A program made the translations under genes and the position numbers. This document shows positions 11,511 through 23,594 of a stretch of DNA of 64,000 bases, piece after piece. How positions within the stretch are numbered: position 1 is the first letter of the stretch; the number at the start of each line of letters is the position of its first letter. Origin of the DNA: Tipula vernalis (lineage: Eukaryota; Arthropoda; Insecta; Diptera; Tipulidae). The notes beneath the pieces are model-generated. The model was not told where the DNA came from. It did no database searches and was given only the letters and a program-made list of their open reading frames with translations. Location: assembly GCA_958295665.1 (NCBI GenBank), contig OY282558.1:33873045-33937044 (forward strand), given 5' to 3'.

Positions 11511-12229
11511 TTTTATTATTATTATTATTGAAGGGCCATGTGGGCGATAAGCCACCTCGCACTGCGACCAAAATATCTATTGTGCTGGACTCTGCTTAAT
11601 TATCCGTCCAGTCAATATTCAGGTTCTTAATGAACTTGATAACACTGCCAGCCGGTACGTTATACATACCATCTGGGCTTATTGCTCTCCCTCCTAGATG
11701 TTTACTACAGCATGTAGTTCCGCTAGAAAGACGGTAGCATTGGAACCCAAGGACTTCGAGAGGGCTGTCCCACTTCTGTATATTCCTACCCCTGCCCCGT
11801 CTTCCGTTTGATTTTACTCTTAGGAGTTGCTGGGAATTGCAAATCGCCTGTAGGTCACCCAGCTTTACTACAGGAAGGTTAAATAAAACTGGAGGGTGCC
11901 TGGTATCCAGAGTTCGCATACTTTGGACTGATTAACCTATCAACCATTCATCCATTGCCATATGCTGTTCCACCATAGATTAGAGTTTTTTGTCAATGTT
12001 TTCTCCTTTAGCTTCGTACTTTACCCTGTGCCAAATGGCCAAAATGTACCAAATGGCCTTAGTTACAAGTGGTTGCTACGAAGAGGCAGCACGTACACTT
12101 GCGAGTTGTGAACAGGTTACCCCTTACATAATTGTTGCACAATTGTACCCATCACGCAGCTGCCAAATACATGAGCAGAACAACCCACGTGATGCGCACC
12201 CTACTGAAAGGTACGGAGCTGGTAGATTA
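11511..12229 (-). mobile_element. Retroposon family copy A, 5'-truncated
   Basis: This is one of four related copies of an element about 0.75 kb long. On the minus strand its 3' end is a (TAA)n tract. The 14-bp direct repeat ATATTTTATAAGTA lies at 11497-11510 and again at 12230-12243, marking a target-site duplication. The first 30-40 bases present in copies B and C are missing, as expected of target-primed reverse transcription. A minus-strand frame of 107 codons (11596-11919) ends FIKNLNIDWTDN, as in copy C. I do not recognise that peptide, and it could be the tail of a parent LINE. Confidence 0.85.
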
Positions 12230-12243
12230 ATATTTTATAAGTA

Positions 12244-12733
12244 AATCGATAACACATTTCTAAAAGAACTTTTATAGTTTAATACAGGCCTAAGAAACAT
12301 CCAGAAATCTACTTTATTAAAATTCTTATTGATTCTAAGCCCAAATTCCAAGATAAAGGTTAAATGGTGAAAAAATGCCTCTTCAAATCGAAGAAATATG
12401 GAAACTTTATTTATTCCACACTGTACAGAAATTTAAAGTTAATAGGACTGATTTCAGTCCGGAAAAACGGTTTAGGCCTATTTTCTTGAAATTAAAAGAA
12501 ACGAATTAACTTTTCGGGATTGTTTTTTTTTTCAATATGCAAAAACATGAGTTTGAATTAAAAGAAAGCCAATGCAAATGATTCTAAAATGTTCAAGTTG
12601 CTCTAGTTATTTTGATTATTAATTTAATTTGCCAAGACAAAATAAATTGATAAACAAAATAAACTAGGGTTTGCTGATAATTTTAAAATCATTAAAATTT
12701 CAAACTCATGTTTTTCCTTAAAATGTTGTTTAA
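12244..12733. other. Gene-free, contains a 17-bp inverted repeat
   Basis: AAAAACATGAGTTTGAA near 12541 recurs inverted as TTCAAACTCATGTTTTT near 12697, about 140 bp apart. This could be a small old MITE, but I could not define ends or a target duplication. Nothing else was seen. Confidence 0.3.
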
Positions 12734-12950
12734 CCCATAATTACTATAACGTTAATTTAACTCACATCGTTACTAATGCTGGGTCAAGCCCAAAGTTCGG
12801 AACTGTTAATAATTTCCAGCAAAACTATTTTTTTAAATTAAACGCTTAGTAAAATTATATCATGTTATATCAGTTTCATAATTACATCAGTATGGATATC
12901 ATGTAACATAAAGTTGGGTCAATACGACCTAGGCGTTAGTAGTGGGAGGG
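12734..12950. mobile_element. Candidate piggyBac-type MITE with TTAA flanks
   Basis: TTAA occurs at 12730-12733 and 12951-12954. The enclosed 217 bp begins CCCATAATTACTATAACG and ends CGTTAGTAGTGGGAGGG, giving an imperfect terminal inverted repeat with CCC/GGG tips. TTAA duplication and C-rich tips are the hallmark of piggyBac-like elements. There is no coding sequence. TTAA is common in AT-rich DNA, so the call rests on the tips and the partial inverted repeat. Confidence 0.5.
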
Positions 12951-12954
12951 TTAA

Positions 12955-15604
12955 ATGAAAAAATTGAATTAATGCCACATATATATAATACTATGAATAA
13001 AATAAACGTATTACGTACGGTAAATGATCGTCACAGTGCTCTTTCAAAAACTTCAAACTCATACTGTAACACAACTTACGTATCGCTCTTGTGACGTAAA
13101 TAACTATTAAATGACTGCAAATGCAATCATATCTCATAAAAAGCATGTTTGGTTGACGACACATGCTGTCATATCCGCGAAAGTGTCAAAATAGTTGCAA
13201 AAGGAACACCTTTCTGACATGGATTATTTTTTTCATTACCATGGGAAAAATAGTTTTTTAAGTCTGATTTTAGTAGAGCTTTGATTGATTTGCTATGACG
13301 TTACAATTTATGACATTTAGCTCGATTAGAGTTTTTAATACATTAAAATAGATTGGGTGGAAATATAGATTGCATCACCAATCGTAGCAAAATTTGTAAT
13401 GTATCAAAAACTACTCTTATATTTCCAACCAGTAGGTAAATTGCAGTAACAAAGACAAATAAAACAAAATTCTTTTAACTATACGCAACTCTATAAATAT
13501 AAATATTTATTTATAAAACATCGGTTTGATTTAAAATCATTTAATTCAAATACATAAAATGATTTTAAAGTATGTCTATTTGCTAACCCATTAATGTCTT
13601 AAATGTTTGTAGCAAACTAAATATATAACAACTTTTAGGTAAATTAATAGTTTGTATATATTATATTTATAAATACTCATCAAAATTTGCAAAATGAACA
13701 GAAATAATTCTTTTAAAATAAACCAAAATTTCCCGTTACTCAAAAAAATTAAAAAAAAAAAACAATTTCCAAGAAAATCGTATTAATTTTGATAAATATT
13801 TCATGGTGCAAAAGTGTTAAGTAAAACCAATATAATCTAAGACGATTTTTTGTTAAATGTGTACATTCTGTATCTAAAAAAAAATTCCCAGCCATTAAGA
13901 AAATACCGATATGTAAAGATCTAAATATTAACAAAACTTTAATATTTGATCTCATATAAAACACATAAATTGAAGAAGAAGTTTCGATTAAACGTAAAAC
14001 AGAAATAATTTCCAAAATAAAATTAATTTCTTGAGTTAAATTTTATTAATGAAGCGAAACATATTTTTATATTGATTTCATCTTTGGTGTGTAAACTAAG
14101 AGTCAGTAAATACTTTAACAATTTTTTGTATGAGTATTTTGTTAAATGTAAACGATGAATTTGCGTTAGAAATTTGAATTAATTTAAATAACATAAAAAA
14201 AAGATTAGAGGATAATTTTAAAACTTCCCATGATGTATGTCTGCAACACAGTAAAATTATTATTTGTGAATAATTTGATTACGGTGCATATATTTAAAAC
14301 ACCAAACTTATGATGCTAAACATAAAATTGTTAAGCATGTAAAAATATTTTAGAAGCAATTACTAAAACTTCAGGATTTCGGTACTTTGTATAAATTTAT
14401 TTCAAAGTTTGGCATAAGAGTATATAACTATACATTCTTCCCAGGCGTGCGTTATAAAACATGAAAAAAATTAACAAATGTATCGCGAATTTTGTCTAGT
14501 CTTAAACAGTTTATATGATAATCAATAAAAATATCGTTGGTTGTTTATTTTTACATGAAAAATCAATAGCGATTTTTTATTATGTAATATTTGGTCCAAA
14601 TTAAATAATTATGTATTTTTGTAAGCATTTTAGAAATCGGTGATTTTATTAAAGACTACTGAAATGTAAATTAATTAAGGAATATTTCAAATTTGGTGGT
14701 AAAATTATAAAACAAGTCCAAAAAAATCAGCAAACAGATTTCTATTGTTTGAAAAATTATTTTTGAGTAGCATCATTGCCGTAATAATATTTCTGAGATT
14801 TAACTTATTAGCAATCGATATTAGCAATAATAAGAGATTACCTTAGCAGTAAGAGGCTGCCTTCTTTCAACAATCAATATCCCGTCAATATAATCCAAAT
14901 TTCTAAGGGTCTAACCTAACTGCATTACATAAAAACAAACAAATCAGAAAAAATCACATGCCTGCCCACCACACTTTACATTCTCACGAGTATTCAATTT
15001 TATTGGTTTTTACAATTTTTGCATCTGCTTTTCGAATTTTAAAAAAGTCTGGTGTCAAAAAAATCAATTTATCCTTTGCGTATAGTGATAGGCTAGATTT
15101 TGTTTTATACGAGCCCACATTCAAAGAAGTTCGTCTACAAGAAAATTTTTTGTTAAACTTCACTTTAAACTAATGTAACATTTTTCTCCCAAGCCCTAAT
15201 ATTTTTACAATAATTGAAAAGTGTCAAGTTCGGCTTGCACGCCAAACTATAAATAGGGCTTATTGCATGCTTGTACTATCGCATACAAAAGTTGGTTATA
15301 CACAGAGAAAAAAACTAAGTGTTTTTTTCAAACAAGCACCCCACTAAAATTATGAATTATTTTGGATTGAAAACGTAGGGTAAACCTAAAACTATAGAAG
15401 GATTACCATTAAAGTAGTGTAAAGAAAACATTCGAAAATGTATACTATATTTTGCAAATTTTTTTTATTCAATTAACATATCCATGATTAATACTTAGCA
15501 GGAAGGTAATAAATACTAAAACTAATAATTTAAAAAAATGAATATAAGTAATTACATATTTCAATAATGTATCTAGTATCCCTCATTATCGATTACTGCA
15601 CGTA
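12955..15604. other. AT-rich intergenic stretch
   Basis: AT-rich non-coding DNA with no recognisable protein, repeat copy or RNA gene. Short open frames here have random composition. Confidence 0.5.
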
Positions 15605-16955
15605 ATGGACTTGGCCTCGAAGCTACTAGTTGTTGGGAAAAATTCGGGTTACCTCTTAGCTGTACCCATTTTTCAGAAACATATTCTAAGACTAATTCCC
15701 TCGTTCGTGGGTATTATTATTATTATTGGGGGGGCCATGCGGGCGATCAGCCACTTCGCACTGCGACCTAAAAGATCTATTGTGCTGGCCCCTGCTTAAT
15801 TATCCGTCCAGTCAATATTCAGGTTCTTAATGAACCTGACAATACTGCCTCCCGGTACGTGATACATACTATCTGGGCTTATTGCTCTCCCTCCTAGATA
15901 TTTAACTGTTTGCATCTAGTTCCGCTAGAAATACGGTACCATTGGAGCTCAAGGACCTCGAGAGGGTTGTCCCACTCCCGTATATTCCTACTCCTGCCCC
16001 GTATTTCGTTTGATTTTACTCTTACGAGTTGCTGGGAATTGCAAATCACCTGTAGGTCACCCAGCATTACTACAGGAAGGCTAAATAAAACTGGAGGGTG
16101 CCTGGTATCCAGAGTCCGCATATTTTGGGCTGATTAACCTATCAGCGATTCATCTTTCGGCATATGCTGTTCCACCTTAGATTAGGGTTTTTGTCAATGT
16201 TTTCTCCTTTAGCGCCGTACTTTAGCCTGTGCCAAATGGCCAAAAATGTGCCAAGTGGCCTTAGTTACCAGTGGTTGCAACGAGGAGGCAGTACGTACAC
16301 TTGCGAATTGTGAACATGTTACCCCTTACACAATTGTACCCATCACGCAGCTGCCTAATAACAAGACCAGAACAGCTCACGTGATGCGCACCCTATTGGA
16401 AGGTTACGGAGCTGGTAGATTAATCTACTCAACTTTGATCCCCCCCTCCAATAGACGCCAAACCACCTCGTTCGTGGGTAAAGTGGCTTTCAATCGTGTA
16501 CCAAATAACACCAAACATTTTCTATTGGATTTAGGTCGGCGCTATACGCTGGCCAAGCAATAGGAACGATTTGCAGGTTTCGATTTAACCAACTCATAGT
16601 ATCACGTGATCTGTGAACTGCGAATTATCCTGCATAAAGTGAATTGGATGGTATCATTATTTTATTTAGGATTTCCAAATATTCCCGACTATTCATGTGT
16701 TGTGAAATTTCACAAAACTCACCGACGCCACCTGCACTTATATTGGATATATTTTACATTATAAAATTTGGATATATTTTACATTATAAAAACTTTTCCG
16801 TCCGAAAAAATAACTTTTCCGAGTCCGTGCTTAAATTAACTCCTCTACAATATTTTCTCGATGAAACTCATTTAATATTTTGGGTCTACCGTTCTGAGGC
16901 AACCGATCAATGGTTTTTGTTTCTAAAACCCTCTTTATTTATTTCATTACAGTAA
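15605..16955 (-). pseudogene. Tc1-like transposase remnant, split by a retroposon
   Basis: On the minus strand, 16800-16930 reads TIDRLPQNGRPKILNEFHRE, matching the N-terminal helix-turn-helix region of Tc1 transposases with its GRP motif. At 16520-16600, with a frame change, comes SRDTMSWLNRNLQIVPIAWP and then DLNPIENVW, the strongly conserved WPA.S.DLNPIENLW block of the DD34E domain. The C-terminal part (YPRTRELVLEYVSEKW) is found at 15650-15713, on the far side of the retroposon at 15714-16465. Stops, frameshifts and a missing middle make it non-functional. Tc1-family enzymes cut and paste DNA at TA sites. Confidence 0.85.
15714..16465 (-). mobile_element. Retroposon family copy B, inserted in a Tc1 remnant
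   Basis: A near full-length copy on the minus strand: it begins TGGTTTGGCGTCTATTGGAG and ends in a (TAA)n tract. The 15-bp direct repeat CCTCGTTCGTGGGTA at 15699-15713 and 16466-16480 is the target-site duplication and lies inside the Tc1 transposase sequence, so this insertion is younger than the Tc1 copy. The reading frame shared with copies A and C is shortened here by a frameshift. An intact TAGATTAATCTA palindrome lies near the 5' end. Confidence 0.9.
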
Positions 16956-17076
16956 TTTTCTAATGAAAAAAATATATACATAATTTACAACTAAAGCAGA
17001 GATTTTATTTTTATTTTTTATTGTAATCAAGATTTTGTGGAAAAGTTGTGACAGCAAACAAAAATAAACCCAATAA
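16956..17076. other. Short spacer, nothing recognised
   Basis: AT-rich sequence beyond the N-terminal end of the Tc1 remnant. I could not place the terminal inverted repeats of that transposon here. Confidence 0.3.
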
Positions 17077-17335
17077 TTCTGTGGTCACAAGGCGTAACCG
17101 CTTAAGTCAAATTTGATAATTTTTCTAGAGACGTAGAAAAAGTTGAATATTAAATTCATTTTCATTTATGCCGACTAAAGCTGCTATGGCTTGTGACCCC
17201 AGCATTTGGCCACAAGGCTTTACCACTTAAGTCAATCATTTAGTGAAGTTAGAAAAGAGCTAGAAAACGTTACACAATGAAAATTATTTTTGTCTAAAGT
17301 CGACTTAAGCGGTTATGCCTTGTGACCACAGAATT
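17077..17335. mobile_element. Head-to-tail dimer of a 129-bp foldback MITE
   Basis: The sequence starts TTCTGTGGTCACAAGGC and ends with its complement GCCTTGTGACCACAGAA. The inverted repeat runs about 32 bp, to the GCTTAAGTC motif. In the middle, at about 17190-17220, the same two ends meet again as GCTTGTGACCCCAGCA and TTGGCCACAAGGC. It therefore reads as two complete inverted-repeat units, 17077-17205 and 17207-17335, placed in tandem. There is no coding capacity. Flanking AATAA/TTATT extends the outer palindrome. Confidence 0.8.
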
Positions 17336-17684
17336 ATTTAAAAAATTAAGAATTTTTCACAGGTCAAACCACCATCACATAGCGCCTGCAATGCTGCATA
17401 TTGCGGCAACCGAAGATCAAAAAGCTTAAGAAAAACATTTCTGATTTCTTTGTACTATCTATATAAGGAACACAAGAAACATCAAAAATTTGAACGTCTT
17501 TGAAACCTTGCCTAAATACAAATGAAATAAGCAACTACAATCCCGTTGGGGCAGTTGTAAACAGCATCCGATTTAACTTGAAATTTGGTGTGAATTATTT
17601 ACTCAAATCCAGGTGAAATCCAGGTGTTCCAAAAACATATGATAGTCGAGTTTCCCAAAATATATGAAAATGCCTAAGATTTGT

Positions 17685-17863
17685 CGCCCTCGATGGTACA
17701 GTGGGTAGAGCTTCGCTTCGCAACTTGGAGCCCCCCGAGTTCAATTACCGGTGGTGGCAAGATGAAATTCGGCACGATTGGGTGTTTGTATGTGAACTAG
17801 CTTTTGCTTCAAAGGACATTAAATCCACTGGAAGAGTAACATTACATTTAATAAAAAAAAAGT
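17685..17863 (+). mobile_element. tRNA-derived SINE, plus strand
   Basis: The head contains an A-box-like TGGTACAGTGGGTAGAGC and, about 30 bases later, a B-box-like GAGTTCAATTACC. Then follows a body and an A-rich end (AATAAAAAAAAAG). The spacing and order match an internal RNA polymerase III promoter derived from a tRNA. No clear target duplication was found. It belongs to a different family, or a more diverged one, than the SINE at 666-995. Confidence 0.65.
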
Positions 17864-17889
17864 TTTATTCTTGATCCCATGAAAGGATT

Positions 17890-18165
17890 TTGCCGCCTCA
17901 CAGCAATAGGACGCCGGTCTCCCATGAGGTTCTACTTTGGTTGGGGTCGACTCCAAGGCCTGCTTAGTGATCCGATTTTGCAAACGAAGCCCAAGTCGCC
18001 TTTTTAGTGTTGAGGATTTTATGAATCCAATAATGTCGTTCGTTTCTAATCTCGTGATTCATGCGCATTCTGTACGTGGCTCATCCCTCTTTGATGGGAC
18101 AGTAAGTGTCCAAGGCTCGCAACCAAAGGTGAGAGCTGGTCTTATCAACGCATTTGACCAAGGGT
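17890..18165 (-). pseudogene. Non-LTR retrotransposon reverse-transcriptase tail
   Basis: Read on the minus strand from 18165: RPALTFGCEPWTLTVPSKRD, then ITRLETNDIIGFIKSSTLKR and RLGLRLQNRITKQALES. This is the layout of the region after the catalytic domain in RTE/Jockey-type elements (a '.YGCE.WTLT' block, then '.I..FI....L..LGH..R', then a GRP). Stop codons interrupt it and the catalytic domain itself is absent. It is a decayed 3' fragment. Confidence 0.7.
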
Positions 18166-18187
18166 CTCCGAGCTTAATATTCGACGT

Positions 18188-18476
18188 GTTCGGTCGGGTC
18201 AAAAAAAAAAAAAAAATCACGATATTTTACGTCAAACTCATTCCTGCTATCTTCACATCATTAAATATTACGTCAAACCTGACCGAACAGCCACAAGTGA
18301 AAATTGGTTTTAAATGTCAAACTCAAGTTAAAGCTTTTGTAAACAACATCTGAATTATTTTTATTTAGTTAAAATTTTAAAAACTAGGATTTTTCGTGAT
18401 AAATGGGTGCGTTTTACGCTAGAAATTTGATATAAAAATCGAGATTTTTTTTTTCATTTTCGCTCGACCGAACACT
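18188..18476. mobile_element. MITE with GTGTTCGGTC terminal inverted repeats
   Basis: The left end GTGTTCGGTCGGGTC followed by an A-run and ATCACGAT pairs with the complement of the right end, GTGTTCGGTCGAGCG followed by an A-run and ATCTCGAT. The imperfect inverted repeat is about 45 bp long. A third copy of the tip (CCTGACCGAACAG) lies internally near 18280. No target duplication could be fixed. It abuts the retrotransposon tail. Confidence 0.6.
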
Positions 18477-18479
18477 AGG

Positions 18480-21400
18480 ATTGTTGTCCTTTTATCGTGT
18501 CGAAGGACGTTGTTAATCCAAAAATATCCGAGGTTAATTAATTATTTTAGTTGATTGACGTGGGTCGGTAACTCGAAAATTAAGCCTAAAAATATTCCAG
18601 TTGCCTACTTTGGTGGCGATAACACTAATTTTTGATAACCTTGAAATTACTTGTCAAGGTCAAGTGCAGTTTATAATACGAAAAATAAAGCTGAACAATT
18701 CAACATCATCCAAAATAATTCAGTTACGTTTTCCTTACAAAACCAACATGTTTTTACTGAAACAGTAAAAAACTGTAACTCTTTATTTTAGAGATATGTA
18801 GATTCTAAATTTGTAGGTGAACAAAATGTTGGAGTTGATGTTGTGGCGCAGACTAATCGCACACTATTTATTTGTAAAACAGAATCCCTAAAACGATGTT
18901 TGCTAATCAATTCTTTAATCTAACCAGTTTTATATATTTTTAGGAACGCAAATTGGAATGTAATTTTGTGTTTGAAATATGTGTATAAAGTTTTCGGTGA
19001 TTAGTTTCAACCATACTCACAGTAATTTTTGATAGTACAATCTCAGTTAAATAGAATAAAAATGACTTTCTGTTTCAATTATTATTCGTCTATGTCACTC
19101 CCAACCAACGTACGGAAAAAATAGATAAACTCGCTCCTCGCTTTTTCTGTAAAATCCGGCCCCCACTGGCTGTTATTTTTCGTTAACGATTATTGTGATG
19201 CTTATAAATGGTTAGATATGCACCAAAATCTTTGAATTATTTAAATACGTACATATTTGAATGGAATTCTAGTGAACCTAGCCATTTTAAATTCCAGTGA
19301 AACTTACATACATTATATTATTTCAAATGTATGGAGGAAAAATAGCTAAACATTTTTGTTCGTTAATAGTTGTTGGAAATTTATACAATCCTGCAAATTA
19401 AAAGTAAAAAGTGTTTGCTTTGTGAATGCACTTGTAAATGTAATTTATAAAAATCGAAAGAACTGAAAAAGAACGACGAAGGCTATGTATTGTTTCACAA
19501 AAAAATGTGTTCCTTTATTTGGTTAATATAGGTTAAAGAAACATCTTATAAAGATCTTGTGCCAAATTTTATGGGGTGGAAATTTTTTACTTGAGTTCTT
19601 TTGAAAACAAAAGAATATTGTTGAATATAAAACACATAAGTATACAACACAAACATATTCTTTAAACATTATGTATTTTCAAATTACCACGGAAATGAAA
19701 GTTTCATTCTTTTATCTTGTTTTATTGAAGTTTCTTGTGAGAATTATAGGTAGGTATGTATGTTAGAATATGAATTGAATTAAGAGTTTTCTTTTTTGCA
19801 AGCAAACCTAATTGAAAATTCTGTAAGCATAATATGGAAAGGTTTGTATGCAGTTTTCATAGTAGTGTGTATATGTATATTTTTTGTGTTGGAATTGAAT
19901 TTAGGGGTTTTCATTTTGTTTAGTAAATTTATAGGAGTAATAAGTAAATTACCTCACCGTTTTACTATGATGCAAATCGTAATTTCGTATTCGTGCTTAA
20001 TCATGAATTTCATGTAACCTAAGTCCCGCACCTTAATAATGTATGTAATAGACTAGCCCTTTTTAATGGCTTTGTTTTTTGGAAAAGAACACCCCGAGTT
20101 TTACATTTTCTTTACTTATGTATGTAACTAGGTACATGTATAATTTTTATAAAGTACAAACATGATATTTTCAAAGAATACACATAATTACGAATTACAT
20201 ATACAAAGTTTCTTTATCATACATAATTGTAAATATGACACCGTCACAAATATTCAAATTTTTTTTTTTACGTAGAATGCATTAGTCAAAAATATAAAAC
20301 AAGTCATAAAAAAAAGAATACAGCTACATTCCTTATACATAGTTTAGCTAAACTTCAGCCATTTTTATTTACCTTTCAAAAACAAAAAAAACCAAAGAAA
20401 AAATTTTAATATGTAGCTATTAATTACCTGTTTTGTGTGATTAGGTTTGGAACCAAAATAAAATTTCAATCAAATTTTAATACACAAATAAATTTAATTA
20501 TTAATCTTTCCATTAATAGATTAATTGATTAAAATAAACAAGATTATAATTGAAAAATAAAAAGCATAGTAGCACCTGATTTTATCACATAACTGTATTT
20601 TAGCTCACGATTTATCAACATCTTTAACACAAACGTTTTTCTTGACACTTAGCTATTACTTCAAGATATTAAACGATATAAGATTTGTGTATGCATATAA
20701 GCTTACAAAATAAAATATTACACGAAAACTATATTTTAACTATTATTTATTTTTATTTGTAATGTATTATTTACTTTCGTTTTATATATTTGCACAGACA
20801 ATACATAACTTGATAACACAAAACAAAAAACTGTCACAAATAGAATTTCTCCCGTCTACTGTATACTGCCACTATAAACGAACGTAGAATTCTTTAAAGA
20901 ATTTGTTATGGAAAAGATATTCGAACTTTTGACAATGAAGTACAAATTTATGATGGAAAAGTTTTTAACAAGATGGAATAACTAGTGACATCTCTCATTA
21001 AAGAATATTATTATTAATGAATTTTAAATTAAATAAACTTTTAATTTTAATAATTTTATAACAGAGTTTCTCATAAAATACACATAACTGAATACAAAAC
21101 TATAATTTTTCCGAATTAAAGTATTAAAAGCTCAATAAAATTTAACATACAGATGTTAGATAAAAAATGAAAAATAATCATATTTAGGTGATTTTAAATT
21201 TCATAAACAAAAATACAAAATTCCGTTTGTAGCACATGTGCGATAGCTTTTCCATCACTAATCTTAGAATTTACGAAAAATTGCAGGTATTTAATCTTAA
21301 AGTAAAGAAAACGTATGAATTTTCACCATCCAAGTTTTTTTTTTTTCGAAATCACACATTGATATTTGATAATGTAGTTTCAACTAACACATTATTATAA

Positions 21401-22144
21401 ATGATGTAGTTTCAACTAAAATCTTTTTTATTTCTTACGAAAAGAGAGAGTTAAAACTTTTTTAATAAAAATATAAACCCATTACATTTTGTTAAACAAA
21501 AATAAACAGGGTCAACCGAAAACGTAATTTTCATTTTCATTTTAGTTATAATTTTATTATTGCACAGTGAATAAGTGCTGTGTGCTTTTATTATTATTAA
21601 TAATTAATTAATAATAAAATAATTTGTGTTGTGACTTACCCAGCAAATTTATATGTGTGATTAATATCGATTTCCTTAGTGTAAATAATGCTAATTAAAA
21701 ACTCTAGTTATTAAAAATGTTAATCAAAATATGTGGATTATTTTATTTAATTAATTGTAAGAACAATAAATTAATAATATGTATTATTTAAGTTTAAAAT
21801 TATGATAAATTGAACAACTAACTAAGTAGTTTTGCAATTAGAAATCAACCGACCATAAATATTTTAAAAAGGTTTAAATTGTACCTGCCACTTCTGTCCA
21901 ATTCCAACCTACTGTTATTATTTGAAAAACTTTCCTTTTCATCGATACAAACATAGCTAAACTTTTCAAAGTTTAAATGTATCTGAAATATTAATTATTC
22001 ATAAGTATTATTTGTAAATGGTTCTTTAATGATTTAAAAAAAAAAAAACGCAAAGTTGATAATAATTCATTCTAGCAAGATTTCAATTTTTTTCACTTTT
22101 ACCCCAAATATCTTAAAATCAAGGTCGTTGATCTGTTTAAAATA
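18480..22144. other. Long AT-rich intergenic stretch
   Basis: No protein-like open frame, RNA gene or recognisable transposon. A short duplicated phrase, ATGTAGTTTCAACTAA, occurs twice near 21375 and 21402. The rest is AT-rich non-coding DNA. Confidence 0.5.
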
Positions 22145-22598
22145 CACTAAGACCTCGCTTTGCGTTGGGGTTACAGCTCAAAATCATGTAATAAATTGGC
22201 TCTTGATAACAAAAATAATTAGGAAACGAAAAGTTGCGGATAGAAATTATAAAATAGTTTATTCTAATTTCGGTCCATGCATAAATTCTGCACATCCATT
22301 TTCAGCAAAGGCCTTCATACATAATATACCTACATACATCTAACTAAAAAGTAAAAATTCGATGGGTTAGGTAAATTACAATTTCACAATAAATCATGAC
22401 ATTTAAATAAAATCAGCTATTGGATGTAAATTGAGTGTTTGTCGATTACGTCAGATTCCAAAGAGATTTTATTGTACAAATCTATCGAGAATTTCCCTAT
22501 TTTCCTTCGTAACCAGTAACGCATAGCGCATTGAAAATTTCAGTAAAAATTTGAAGAGCTCTGCAAATTAAATAACGCAAAACGAAGTCCTCGTGTCC
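22145..22598. mobile_element. Possible MITE with imperfect inverted ends
   Basis: ACACTAAGACCTCGCTTTGCG at the left pairs with the complement of the right end, ACACGAGGACTTCGTTTTGCG, at about 76 percent over 21 bp. The 'CCTCG.TTTGCG' core resembles pogo/Tigger-type tips. There is no coding sequence and no convincing target duplication, so the call is weak. Confidence 0.35.
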
Positions 22599-22599
22599 A

Positions 22600-23594
22600 T
22601 AGCTTAGTGCAGTAACAGAAAGTAAAAGAATCGATAACACAGCAACAGTTGTAATTTGAACTTTTTGGCTGAATATAAATAAACTAAATTTATTTAAAAA
22701 ATTTTGTTTGTAAGCTTTTAAAAGATCTTATATTTAATATTTGTATTGAATGAAGTAATGAATTTTCGTTCGTTTTGGAACTGTATCAAGTAGCTAGCTA
22801 CACGTAGTAATTAATAAGTAGTAAATTCATTTACCTAAATAAAAAATATTAATGTTTAGATATTTACATAAGTCTTATAATTAATTATTGACAAGTTTAT
22901 ATTTAAGAATTTGAAAGTAATGAGCATAAAGCAGTATAGTGTTTTTCCAAATTCAATGAAAGATTAAGACATTATTTATTACATAAACTTATGTAACTTA
23001 GTATTGACCTCAGTGGGTTTCTTTAAATAATGTTATAACAAGTTTTTATTACACTATTATGACAAAGACAAATACTACAAAACAATTTAAATAAATGTTG
23101 TCACAATTAATCCAACCATACCCCATATTTTCTATAAAGGTAGTGTAATGAAATAATATTGTGATTAATTATTTTCTTTGAAGTTTAATATTTCTTTTCG
23201 TCTGCAAATATTTAACTTCATACCACCTTGTCTTATTATAATTTATGGAAAAAGTCACATCCTCTTAAAATTGTATAGCTAGGTAGTAATAACTAAAAGA
23301 AGACACTTTCACTAATCAATGCAAACAAACTAACGCAAAATTTCACAAGTCTATTAATTTGCTAAAAGAAATATTTGCAACAAAACTACAAATTATTTAT
23401 TGCCAATGATTTAAGATTAAGACTAAAGTATACAGTACAACACTTTACAGTGCAAAACACTACAACAATATTCAAAATTGTTTTAAAAGAAGAAAAACGA
23501 GAATTTGTGTGTGACTCAATAAAAAGGATTTCAATCGTCTTTAATTTAATAAATATATAATTAATTAACATGTTCCCAATATATTTTATTTCAG
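22600..23594. other. Upstream region of the 23.6-kb gene, first exon not found
   Basis: The plus-strand gene that follows must have a 5' exon here or further left, since its first visible exon starts in mid-codon. I could not identify an ATG followed by a donor site with confidence. The sequence is AT-rich. Confidence 0.4.

Noticed and set aside
15910..16563. Plus-strand frames across retroposon copy B and the Tc1 remnant
   Set aside because: They lie antisense to the retroposon and transposase frames, and the strand is fixed by the (TAA)n tail and the transposase match.
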